Positions 1-5,829 of a stretch of DNA of 22,657 nt are shown here, piece after piece. Source of the stretch: an uncultured Slackia sp. (GTDB lineage: Bacteria > Actinomycetota > Coriobacteriia > Coriobacteriales > Eggerthellaceae); contig CALBLG010000095.1 of the NCBI GenBank assembly GCA_937895975.1, positions 1 through 22,657 of the forward strand, written 5' to 3'. The translations under genes and the position numbers were made by a program. The notes under the pieces are model-generated. The model saw nothing but the letters and a program-made list of their open reading frames with translations. It searched no databases and was not told the DNA's origin. Position 1 is the stretch's first letter. Each line of letters opens with the position of its first letter.

Positions 1-72
1 CGCGAGGAGGCTTTAGCCGACGAGGTGAAGCGCGCGAAGCGCGATTCAGAATCCCCCTCCTCCGCCAGGTAA
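1..72 (+). CDS. C-terminal end of an unidentified protein (partial)
   Basis: An open frame runs from the first base to TAA at 70-72 and gives 23 residues of charged, hydrophilic sequence (starts REEALADEVKRAK, ends SSAR). An intrinsic terminator begins seven bases later, as expected for a gene end. The rest of the gene lies outside the window, and the tail is too short and low in complexity to name a family. The bases just before the stop resemble the 3' end of a serine tRNA, but no proper T arm can be folded, so a coding tail is preferred. Moderate confidence that it is coding; none about function. Confidence 0.45.
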   Translation, partial: REEALADEVKRAKRDSESPSSAR

Positions 73-78
73 CATCTT

Positions 79-109
79 GCAGGCACGGTAATCGTGCCTG
101 CTTTTATTT
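79..109 (+). terminator. Intrinsic terminator after the partial gene
   Basis: A perfect 9-bp stem, GCAGGCACG (79-87) with CGTGCCTGC (93-101), has a GTAAT loop and is followed by TTTTATTT. It is a textbook rho-independent terminator for the + strand gene ending at 72. Confidence 0.9.
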
Positions 110-445
110 CGTCAGCACAATCGCGATTTTAGCGTGCAGCATAAACTCCGAATTCCGGCGCCACATACAGTACGCGCAAGAAAATCGCCGTTATGCGCGC
201 TCGCACGCGCCGCTCGCCATTCTTTGCAAGAAAACGCAAGCTGTGCGCGACGCCCACGCGTCTAATCTACCCGTAAACAGTTCTTCACACGTCAATTTGG
301 CTGCAAAAGAGGATTCGCCACGTTGTTGAAGCAAAAAATGCCCGCGCAATCGTGCATAAATCGCATTTTCTTGCATGGCGCATCCCGAAGATCGGAATTC
401 AACAATGCGCTAGTCTGAACCTAGTGCCAGGACGAAGTTTGCCAG
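110..445. other. Intergenic stretch with no recognised gene
   Basis: This stretch lies between two convergent terminators. I see no RNA gene, repeat or convincing coding frame. A 61-codon minus-strand frame (191-376) lacks a ribosome binding site, resembles no family I know and lies beyond the lemA terminator, so it is not called. Confidence 0.5.
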
Positions 446-477
446 TATAAAAAAGCCCGTTCTAGCGAACGGGCTTT
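446..477 (-). terminator. Terminator of lemA
   Basis: The 11-bp stem AAAGCCCGTTC (452-462) pairs with GAACGGGCTTT (467-477) around a 4-base loop. On the minus strand it is followed by a U tract (TTTTTATA). It lies 17 bases past the lemA stop. The upper stem (CGTTC/GAACG) recurs in four other gene-end hairpins of this window. Confidence 0.88.
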
Positions 478-494
478 CCCAAACCGATTGAAGA

Positions 495-1046
495 TTAGAA
501 CGTGACTTTCGGGGCAACTTCGGCACCGGTCTGGGCATCGAAGCTGGGACGCTCTTTGAAACCGAACATGCCCGCGAATAGTACCGCAGGGAACGTTTGG
601 ATGGCCGTGTTGTGCTTCATCACCGTGTCGTTGAAGCTCTGGCGCATGTAACTGATTTTGTCTTCCGTCTCGGAAAGCTGCGACTGCAGCTGCTGGAAGT
701 TTTGGTTCGCCTTGAGCTCCGGGTATGCCTCAGAAACAGCGAACAGGCTCTTCAGCGTTCCAGTGAGCATATTGTCAGCAGCCATTTTGTCTTCCGGCGT
801 GGTCGCACTCGCGACAGCGGCGCGGGCGGCCGTCACTTTTTCAAGCGTGCCCGACTCGTGCGCGGCGTATCCCTTCACCGTTTCGACCAAATTCGGAATA
901 AGGTCGAGTCGGCGCTGCAGCTGCACGTCGATTTGCGCCCAGGCATTGTCGACCATATTGCGCAATTTCACCAGATTGTTGTACATGACGATGGCCGCGA
1001 CGACCAACACAACAATGATCGCGATGATGACTCCAATAACTACCAT
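495..1046 (-). CDS. lemA: LemA family membrane protein
   Basis: The 183-residue protein has a single N-terminal hydrophobic segment (about residues 2-23, rich in Val and Ile) and then a long helical domain. It carries the LemA hallmarks: YNNLVKLRN after the membrane segment, then NAWAQIDVQLQRRLDLIPNL and VKGYAAHE. LemA proteins are anchored in the cytoplasmic membrane with the helical bundle outside; their molecular role is poorly defined. Length is typical. The ATG at 1046 is preceded by AAAGGCG at a suitable distance. It is the last gene of the tadA-ispE-lemA row, 94 bp after ispE. A hairpin and a TATAAT box in that gap suggest that it also has its own promoter. Confidence 0.93.
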   Translation of the reverse strand: MVVIGVIIAIIVVLVVAAIVMYNNLVKLRNMVDNAWAQIDVQLQRRLDLIPNLVETVKGYAAHESGTLEKVTAARAAVASATTPEDKMAADNMLTGTLKSLFAVSEAYPELKANQNFQQLQSQLSETEDKISYMRQSFNDTVMKHNTAIQTFPAVLFAGMFGFKERPSFDAQTGAEVAPKVTF

Positions 1047-1094
1047 GATTTCGCCTTTCAGACGGAAACGAGGGCGCGTCGCGCCTTTTCAATC

Positions 1095-1100
1095 ATTATA
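1095..1100 (-). promoter_or_regulatory. Candidate -10 box for lemA
   Basis: A perfect TATAAT lies on the minus strand about 50 bases before the lemA start, just past a hairpin at 1105-1130. No good -35 hexamer is seen at 16-18 bp, so this is tentative. Confidence 0.35.
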
Positions 1101-1104
1101 CGAA

Positions 1105-1130
1105 ACGGCCCTCGCAAAACCGAGGACCGT
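1105..1130 (-). terminator. Hairpin after ispE, possible weak terminator
   Basis: A 10-bp stem with one G-U wobble (1105-1114 with 1121-1130) and a 6-base loop lies just past the ispE stop. Only a short, interrupted T run follows on the minus strand, so termination may be partial and allow read-through into lemA. Confidence 0.4.
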
Positions 1131-1140
1131 TGCCATGCTC

Positions 1141-2133
1141 TTACCAGATTTTACGAGGGGCACCAAGGTTTGAACCAGAACCGGCGCCGTCGAGAACTTT
1201 CACGCCGATGGAAGCGAACGAGCAGCTGCGCGCCCAATAGCCCTTGAGCTTCGCCGCGGCAACAATATCCGCCGCTTTTCGTATGGAGTCGGATTCTTCA
1301 ACAACGGCGAACGTTGCCGAGCCGCTGCCGCACAAAAGCACCTTCGCGGCGCCAGACGCATCATGTGCGATGCCCTGCCGAGACGAAAGCCATTCGCGCG
1401 CTTCGGCAAGTTTGGGCAGCACACACTCGGAGGCAGCGGCGAGATTATTAAATAATGGCAGGTCGGACGCATTTTCAGTGGCGTCGTTGGACGCGCCGAA
1501 GGCGGAACCTCCCATATCGTCGAACGCCTTATAGGCAGCCGCCGTCGAAACACCCTCGTCAACTTTGACGAGCACAACCGTGCCGCGCGCGGGCTCAAAC
1601 GAGCGCTCGTAAACGTCGCCCCTGCCGCCAAGCTGCACGCAGCCACCGTGCAGGAAGAATGCAACGTCGGCACCCAGGCTGCGGGCAACGTCGAGCACTT
1701 CGGCGCTTTTGTCGTCGACCCCCCACGCGCTGCACAGCCCGACGATCACTGCGGCGGCGTTCGACGACCCGCCGCCCAGGCCTGCCTCGAAGGGAATGTG
1801 CTTCTCGATATGGATAGCGATATGACCCTTCTCGCGACCAAGTTTCTCCGCGAGCGAAGCGGCCGCTTTGTAGGCGATATTGCCTTCGGGCTCGACGGCG
1901 AGCTCGGGCACTCCTTCGAACGTGGTGCACGTCACATCGATGGCGAAATCGTCAAAGCCATCGGGGTTCAAGTACGCATCGACGCCATCATCGAGCGAAA
2001 CCGTAACCGTATCATGCAAAGTTAGAGCCTGCATGATCGAACGCGCCTGATGAAAGCCGTCTTCTCGCTTTGAGCCAATTTCAAGCTGCAGATTCACCTT
2101 CGCAGGCGAGAACACCGTAAGAGTCTTTTTCAT
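1141..2133 (-). CDS. ispE: 4-diphosphocytidyl-2-C-methyl-D-erythritol kinase
   Basis: IspE phosphorylates the 2-hydroxyl of CDP-methylerythritol with ATP in the non-mevalonate (MEP) isoprenoid pathway in the cytosol. The 330-residue protein shows the family N-terminus (SPAKVNLQLEIG followed by REDGFHQ) and the GHMP-kinase ATP-binding loop PFEAGLGGGSSNAAA at about residues 113-127. A C-terminal CGSGSATFAV motif is also present. The start at 2133 is chosen because AGGAAGG lies correctly before this ATG and the conserved N-terminus begins here; an upstream in-frame ATG at 2199 lies inside tadA. It is slightly longer than usual because of a short C-terminal tail. It follows tadA by 11 bp, so the two are co-transcribed. 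Confidence 0.95.
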   Translation of the reverse strand: MKKTLTVFSPAKVNLQLEIGSKREDGFHQARSIMQALTLHDTVTVSLDDGVDAYLNPDGFDDFAIDVTCTTFEGVPELAVEPEGNIAYKAAASLAEKLGREKGHIAIHIEKHIPFEAGLGGGSSNAAAVIVGLCSAWGVDDKSAEVLDVARSLGADVAFFLHGGCVQLGGRGDVYERSFEPARGTVVLVKVDEGVSTAAAYKAFDDMGGSAFGASNDATENASDLPLFNNLAAASECVLPKLAEAREWLSSRQGIAHDASGAAKVLLCGSGSATFAVVEESDSIRKAADIVAAAKLKGYWARSCSFASIGVKVLDGAGSGSNLGAPRKIW

Positions 2134-2144
2134 TGACTGCCTTC

Positions 2145-2663
2145 CTATTCTTTGGAGCCGCGGCGCGCCTCGAAAAATTCCGAGAGCACGGCGGCGCATT
2201 CACGAGAAAGCACGCCCGACGTCACGTCGAACGTGTGGTTGAGGCGCGCGTCGGAATGTATCGAATACAGCGACCCCAACGCGCCGGCTTTCGCGTCGGG
2301 CGCGCCATACACGCAGCGCCCAATGCGGGCTTGATGCATAAGGCCCGCGCACATGATGCATGGCTCGAGCGTCACGTACACGGTGCAGTCGGGAAGGCGC
2401 CAGCGCTCGAGTTCGCGCGATGCCTGCATGATGGCCGAGAATTCCGCATGGGCCGATGGATCCGCGTCGGCCTCGCGGTGGTTGCGAGCCTCGGCGATGA
2501 CCTGGCCCTGGCATACCACCACCGCACCAATGGGAACTTCGCCCTCGCGCGCGGCCAAGTGCGCCTGGTCAAGGGCGGCGCGCATGAATCGCTCGTCGGC
2601 CTCGGCAATCTCGTCCGCCGAAACCCATGCCTCGGCCAACGACATGCCATCGTAGCTCCACAT
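2145..2663 (-). CDS. tadA: tRNA-specific adenosine deaminase
   Basis: TadA converts adenosine to inosine at the wobble position of tRNA-Arg(ACG). The 172-residue protein has the zinc-binding deaminase motifs HAE (His72, Glu74) and PCxxC (Pro101, Cys102, Cys105), plus the GEVPIGAV segment at residues 41-48. The ATG at 2663 has a strong GGAAGGAGG site eight bases upstream, which favours it over farther in-frame starts. It heads the tadA-ispE-lemA row. A CMP/dCMP or guanine deaminase is possible from the zinc motifs alone, but the order of motifs and the conserved spacing fit TadA best. Confidence 0.93.
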   Translation of the reverse strand: MWSYDGMSLAEAWVSADEIAEADERFMRAALDQAHLAAREGEVPIGAVVVCQGQVIAEARNHREADADPSAHAEFSAIMQASRELERWRLPDCTVYVTLEPCIMCAGLMHQARIGRCVYGAPDAKAGALGSLYSIHSDARLNHTFDVTSGVLSRECAAVLSEFFEARRGSKE

Positions 2664-2699
2664 CACGCGCGCCTCCTTCCCGTTGCTTTGCGAGACGCT

Positions 2700-2705
2700 A
2701 TTGTA
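2700..2705 (-). promoter_or_regulatory. Candidate -10 box for the tadA row
   Basis: TACAAT on the minus strand lies about 37 bases before the tadA start. No clear -35 hexamer is seen at the usual spacing, so this is low confidence. Confidence 0.3.
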
Positions 2706-2831
2706 AAGCAACGGCATCGATGACGTGCGGCTATTCGTCCAATGACGCAAAGGTGTGAACAAGCCGTGAATCATTGGTGCCCGCTTTATTCCGATTGGCG
2801 CGCAACGGCGATGCGACCGCAAAAAGGTTTT

Positions 2832-2837
2832 TATAAT
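2832..2837 (+). promoter_or_regulatory. Candidate -10 box for the MFS-CBS gene
   Basis: A perfect TATAAT (in TTTTTATAATGGGG) lies 167 bases before the MFS start, in an intergenic region with no other + strand gene. A good -35 at 16-18 bp is missing. If used, transcription would begin near 2844 and the leader would start with the hairpin at 2849. Confidence 0.4.
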
Positions 2838-2848
2838 GGGGCTGTCTC

Positions 2849-2874
2849 GCCTCCGCCCTGGAGGCATTTTTTAT
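2849..2874 (+). promoter_or_regulatory. Terminator-like hairpin in the MFS-CBS leader
   Basis: GCCTCC (2849-2854) pairs with GGAGGC (2860-2865) around a 5-base loop, and ATTTTTTAT follows. It has the form of an intrinsic terminator but sits almost at the predicted transcript start. Smaller stems follow: CAGCG/CGCTG near 2891-2904 and GCCGGC/GCCGGC at 2946-2962. It may be an attenuator or a stabilising 5' hairpin. I could not match it to a known riboswitch. Confidence 0.45.
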
Positions 2875-3004
2875 CGGATCAGACAAACAGCGAAACCGCT
2901 GGGCGCGCCCGGCCCGCCTTCGTGCGCTCTGACTCCGAAGGCGTCGCCGGCCGCTTGCCGGCCTGAATACAAGCAGCCGTGCGCTGCAGGAAGGAGCCTT
3001 TGGC

Positions 3005-4924
3005 TTGAAGTTAGCTCGACATCAGATAATCATGCTCGTCGTTATGATTTTCGGCACGTTCGTCACCGTGTTGAATCAGACGCTCGTTACGCCGGCGCTG
3101 CCGTCCATTATGAAAGAGATGTCCGTCGATGCCGCCACGGCTCAGTGGCTCACCACGGGCTTTACGCTGGTCAACGCCATCATGATTCCCATTACGGCGT
3201 ACCTTATCGACCGCTATACGACGCGCAATTTGTTCACGGTGTCGATGGTTATCTTCACCATCGGCTCGGCACTGGCAGGTTGGGGGCCGAACTTCCCCGT
3301 GCTGCTGGCCGGCCGCCTTTTGCAGGCGGCAGGCGCGGGCATTCTGATGCCCATGGTTATGACGGTGCTCATGCTCACCTTCCCGCCCGAGCGCCGCGGC
3401 TCGGCCATGGGCCTGTTCGGCATCGTGATCGCATTCGCGCCGGCCATCGGCCCCTCGGCCGCCGGCTTCGTTATCGACGTATACAACTGGCATATCTTGT
3501 TCTGGATTGTGGTGGCGCTTTCCGCTGGCGGCATCGTGTGCGCATGGTTCGCGCTGAAGAATTCGCCCGAGGGTGAGAAGAAGAACCTGCCGCTCGACAA
3601 GCCCTCGGTCGTGCTTTCCACGGTCGGCTTCGGCGCCCTGCTGTACGGTTTTTCGACTATCGGCTCGAATGGCGTGAATATCGCCGACGCGGTTATCACC
3701 CTCGTTGGCGCGGCCGTGGTCGTGGTGTTCTTCCGCCGTCAGCTGAAGATGGAAACACCCATGCTGAACGTGCGCGTGCTGAAGAATAAGAAGTTTCTTG
3801 TGGGCACCATCATTGGCATGCTGGTGCAAGGCGCGCTTTTGGCCGCCGGCATCTTGATGCCTATCTATCTGCAGAGCTACCTGGGTTATTCGGCCACTAT
3901 ATCGGGCATCGTTATTCTGCCGGGCGCCATCGTGATGGGAGCCATGGGCCCCATCGCCGGCCGCCTGTTCGACAAGCACGGCCCACGCGTGCTGAGTCTC
4001 ATCGGCACCAGCGTGCTTACCGCCTCGACGCTCGCGTTCGCGTTCCTGGGCGATTCGACGGGGCTCATCTACCTCACCATTCTGTACACCATCCGCATGT
4101 TCTCGCTGTCGCTGGTGAACATGCCCATCACCACATGGGCCATGAATTCGCTCGACAACAGCGTGATGAACCACGGCACCTCGGTGAACAACACCATGCG
4201 CCAGGTGGCGGGTTCGTTTGGCACGGCCCTGTTGGTTTCTATTTCTGGCATCGCGACCAACATGAGCGCTGGCACGCTGGACGCAACGCACGCCGGCATC
4301 TTCGGCATCGATATGGCGTTCGCAGGCGCTACCGTGTTGTGCCTGATCGGCTTCGTGCTTACCGTGATTTTCGTGAAGGACAAGCCCAGCGACGCCGCCG
4401 AGGCCGACCCCGACAACGCGAAGCGCTCGGTGCTCGAAAGCATCATGAAACGCGACGTGTTCACGTTGCCCGAAACCGCCACGGTATTCGACGCCGTGAA
4501 ACTGCTGGTGGAGCGCCATATTTCGGCCGCCCCTATCGTCGACGCGCACGGCAAGCCCATCGCGTTCGTGTCCGACGGCGATGTGGCGCGCTTCCTGTCG
4601 AAGCGCCACAGCACCTACACCGACCCCGTTGCGCTAATCATGCTCACCGAGTCGAGCAGCGACGACTTCGCGGTGAAGGCCGCCAAGGTTATGAAGATGC
4701 GCGCGTACGACATCGCCACACATGGCGTTATCTCGATCGACGTGCATACCGACATCCGCGAGGTGTGCCGCATTTTGGGCGAGAACCATCTGAAGAAGGT
4801 GCCCGTTACCGACGAAGGCCAGTTGGTTGGCGTCATCAATCGAAGCGACATCGCCCATTACTCCATGAGCAAATATTTGGAGCAAAGCGGCGACGAGCTG
4901 CAGAAAGCTGTAGCTACCGCGTAA
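3005..4924 (+). CDS. DHA2-type MFS efflux permease fused to a CBS domain pair
   Basis: The 639-residue protein starts with about 14 predicted membrane helices in residues 5-465, laid out like EmrB/QacA (DHA2) proton-driven drug exporters. Seen features are LNQTLVTPALPSI in helix 1, GRLLQAAGAGILMP in helix 4, and a motif-C-like APAIGPSAAG in helix 5. About 160 cytosolic residues follow and hold two CBS repeats, roughly 478-530 (IMKRDVFTLPE to SDGDVARFL) and 562-622 (MKMRAYDIATHG to INRSDIAHYS). CBS pairs usually bind adenine nucleotides, so nucleotide gating of export is a reasonable inference, not shown. The start is TTG at 3005, eight bases after AGGAAGGAG. The substrate is unknown. Confidence 0.9.
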   Translation: MKLARHQIIMLVVMIFGTFVTVLNQTLVTPALPSIMKEMSVDAATAQWLTTGFTLVNAIMIPITAYLIDRYTTRNLFTVSMVIFTIGSALAGWGPNFPVLLAGRLLQAAGAGILMPMVMTVLMLTFPPERRGSAMGLFGIVIAFAPAIGPSAAGFVIDVYNWHILFWIVVALSAGGIVCAWFALKNSPEGEKKNLPLDKPSVVLSTVGFGALLYGFSTIGSNGVNIADAVITLVGAAVVVVFFRRQLKMETPMLNVRVLKNKKFLVGTIIGMLVQGALLAAGILMPIYLQSYLGYSATISGIVILPGAIVMGAMGPIAGRLFDKHGPRVLSLIGTSVLTASTLAFAFLGDSTGLIYLTILYTIRMFSLSLVNMPITTWAMNSLDNSVMNHGTSVNNTMRQVAGSFGTALLVSISGIATNMSAGTLDATHAGIFGIDMAFAGATVLCLIGFVLTVIFVKDKPSDAAEADPDNAKRSVLESIMKRDVFTLPETATVFDAVKLLVERHISAAPIVDAHGKPIAFVSDGDVARFLSKRHSTYTDPVALIMLTESSSDDFAVKAAKVMKMRAYDIATHGVISIDVHTDIREVCRILGENHLKKVPVTDEGQLVGVINRSDIAHYSMSKYLEQSGDELQKAVATA

Positions 4925-4948
4925 GTTTCGGCGATTGCCGCCGCTTTA

Positions 4949-4957
4949 TGGTATGCT
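4949..4957 (+). promoter_or_regulatory. Extended -10 promoter of tRNA-Ser
   Basis: TGGTATGCT (TG, one base, then TATGCT) is an extended -10 element ending 12 bases before the first tRNA base. It lies just past the MFS stop, so the tRNA probably has its own promoter. Confidence 0.5.
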
Positions 4958-4969
4958 TTCAGAGCTTTC

Positions 4970-5057
4970 GGAGGAATGGCCGAGTGGTTGAAGGCGGCAG
5001 TCTTGAAAACTGTTGAGCCGCAAGGTTCCGTGGGTTCAAATCCTACTTCCTCCGCCA
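4970..5057 (+). tRNA. tRNA-Ser (anticodon TGA)
   Basis: The 88-nt gene folds as a class II tRNA. The acceptor stem GGAGGAA pairs with TTCCTCC, the anticodon loop CTTGAAA gives anticodon TGA (reads UCA-type codons), a long variable arm follows, and the T loop is GGTTCAAATCC. G is the discriminator base and CCA is encoded. An intrinsic terminator follows ten bases later. Confidence 0.97.
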
Positions 5058-5066
5058 TTGATTATT

Positions 5067-5094
5067 AAGCCCGTTCTGCCGAACGGGCTTTTTT
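5067..5094 (+). terminator. Terminator of tRNA-Ser
   Basis: AAGCCCGTTC (5067-5076) pairs with GAACGGGCTT (5081-5090) around a TGCC loop, followed by TTTT. The stem is nearly identical to the lemA terminator. It lies directly before long-palindrome element A. Confidence 0.92.
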
Positions 5095-5109
5095 CATATG
5101 AGACGGGAT

Positions 5110-5225
5110 GACGCTGCGCGGCAATCTGGCGGCACATTTCGGGCGGGACCTTCGGCTTCGCGTACCAAAGTACGCTTCGCCTCGGTCGCGCCCGAACTGC
5201 ACTCGCCAGATTGCCGCTCGCTGAC
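5110..5225 (+). repeat. Long covarying palindrome, family 1, copy A
   Basis: The outer arms GCGGCAATCTGGCG (5118-5131) and CGCCAGATTGCCGC (5204-5217) are perfectly complementary. Inner TTCGGGCG/CGCCCGAA and GACC/GGTC segments lead to the apex CGTAC-CAAA-GTACG (5161-5174), and all share one centre near 5167.5. Conserved ends are GACGCTGCG on the left and GCTCGCTGAC on the right. It lies downstream of tRNA-Ser in the same orientation. No protein is encoded. Confidence 0.85.
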
Positions 5226-5313
5226 CCTTGGTGCAAACGGGGCATTCGAAGATCTTGATTTGATGACCGCTAGAAGTTTTGAAACTGCACGAGTTTGAAA
5301 AGGAGCTTTGGGC

Positions 5314-5544
5314 ATGGAGCACGAGATTACGCCGGGGTTGTATCGGCATTTTAAGGGGAACCTCTATGACGTGTTGGGCATTGCCAAGCACTCCGAGACC
5401 GAGGAGGAACTCGTTATTTACCGCGCGCTGTATGGCGAACGGGGATTATGGGCTCGTCCGCTTGCCATGTTCGCGGGCGAAGTGGACCATGAAAAATATC
5501 CTGACACTGAGCAACGCTTCCGCTTCGAAAAAGTCGATGGATAG
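5314..5544 (+). CDS. DUF1653 family small protein
   Basis: The 76-residue protein matches the compact DUF1653 family: ITPGLYRHFKGNLYDVLG near the start, then ELVIYRALYG, LWARPLAMFAGEV, and a C-terminal RFRFEKV. The function of this family is not established; it is a small cytosolic domain often annotated alone. The ATG at 5314 is preferred to the TTG two codons earlier because AGGAG ends eight bases before the ATG. It stands as a single gene with its own strong terminator. Confidence 0.88.
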   Translation: MEHEITPGLYRHFKGNLYDVLGIAKHSETEEELVIYRALYGERGLWARPLAMFAGEVDHEKYPDTEQRFRFEKVDG

Positions 5545-5546
5545 CA

Positions 5547-5583
5547 AAAGGCTCGGGCCATATGGCCCGAGCCTTTCTTTTTG
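5547..5583 (+). terminator. Terminator of the DUF1653 gene
   Basis: A perfect GC-rich stem, AAAGGCTCGGGCC (5547-5559) with GGCCCGAGCCTTT (5564-5576), has an ATAT loop and is followed by CTTTTTG. It begins three bases past the stop codon. Confidence 0.95.
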
Positions 5584-5588
5584 AAAAA

Positions 5589-5633
5589 GAGCCGATTCCG
5601 CGAAGGGAAGGAGGGAGGGGTTGGAATCGGCTC
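5589..5633. repeat. Inverted repeat with a purine-rich loop
   Basis: GAGCCGATTCC (5589-5599) and GGAATCGGCTC (5623-5633) form a perfect 11-bp stem. The 23-base loop is nearly all purine (AGGGAAGGAGGGAGGGG) and carries several Shine-Dalgarno-like tracts. No reading frame of useful length follows. Function unknown. Confidence 0.6.
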
Positions 5634-5677
5634 AACGGGTTATCTAGACGAACGAACATGTCTCATTCGCAGCAAAA

Positions 5678-5793
5678 GTCAGCGAGCATGGGTTCTGGCG
5701 GGTGCGATTCGGGCGAAACCGAGGCGACGCGTACTTCGGTACGCGAGCCGAAGGCTGAACCCGAAGCGTGCCGCCAGAACCCGACGCAGCGTC
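5678..5793 (-). repeat. Long covarying palindrome, family 1, copy B
   Basis: The outer arms GGGTTCTGGCGG (5690-5701) and CCGCCAGAACCC (5771-5782) flank imperfect inner arms and the apex CGCGTAC-TTCG-GTACGCG (5728-5745). The conserved ends read GACGCTGCG and GCTCGCTGAC on the minus strand (5785-5793 and 5678-5687). It lies downstream of the first reductase, in that gene's orientation. Confidence 0.85.
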
Positions 5794-5801
5794 GGCAGTT
5801 G

Positions 5802-5823
5802 GCGCCGTTCGTCAGAACGGCGC
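5802..5823 (-). terminator. Hairpin just past the first reductase gene
   Basis: GCGCCGTTC (5802-5810) pairs with GAACGGCGC (5815-5823) six bases after the stop codon. There is no U tract on the minus strand, so if it ends transcription it does so atypically or together with the adjoining palindrome. Confidence 0.5.
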
Positions 5824-5829
5824 AACCCA

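Noticed and set aside
46..67. tRNA-Ser-like 3' end near the window start
   Set aside because: The CTCCTCCGCCA end looks like a tRNA, but the preceding bases give no T stem-loop with the invariant TTCRA pattern, and an open coding frame fits better.
191..376. 61-codon minus-strand frame
   Set aside because: No ribosome binding site, no family likeness, and it lies beyond the lemA terminator.
2832..2996. Known riboswitch class in the MFS leader
   Set aside because: I compared it from memory with the guanidine and fluoride motifs and saw no conserved core; the terminator-like stem also lies too close to the predicted start for an upstream aptamer.
3011..4609. 532-codon minus-strand frame opposite the MFS gene
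   Set aside because: Its His- and Arg-rich, low-complexity translation is typical of an antisense frame in GC-rich DNA.
5602..5620. Classical G-quadruplex
   Set aside because: Only three runs of three or more G are present in the loop, one short of the usual four.
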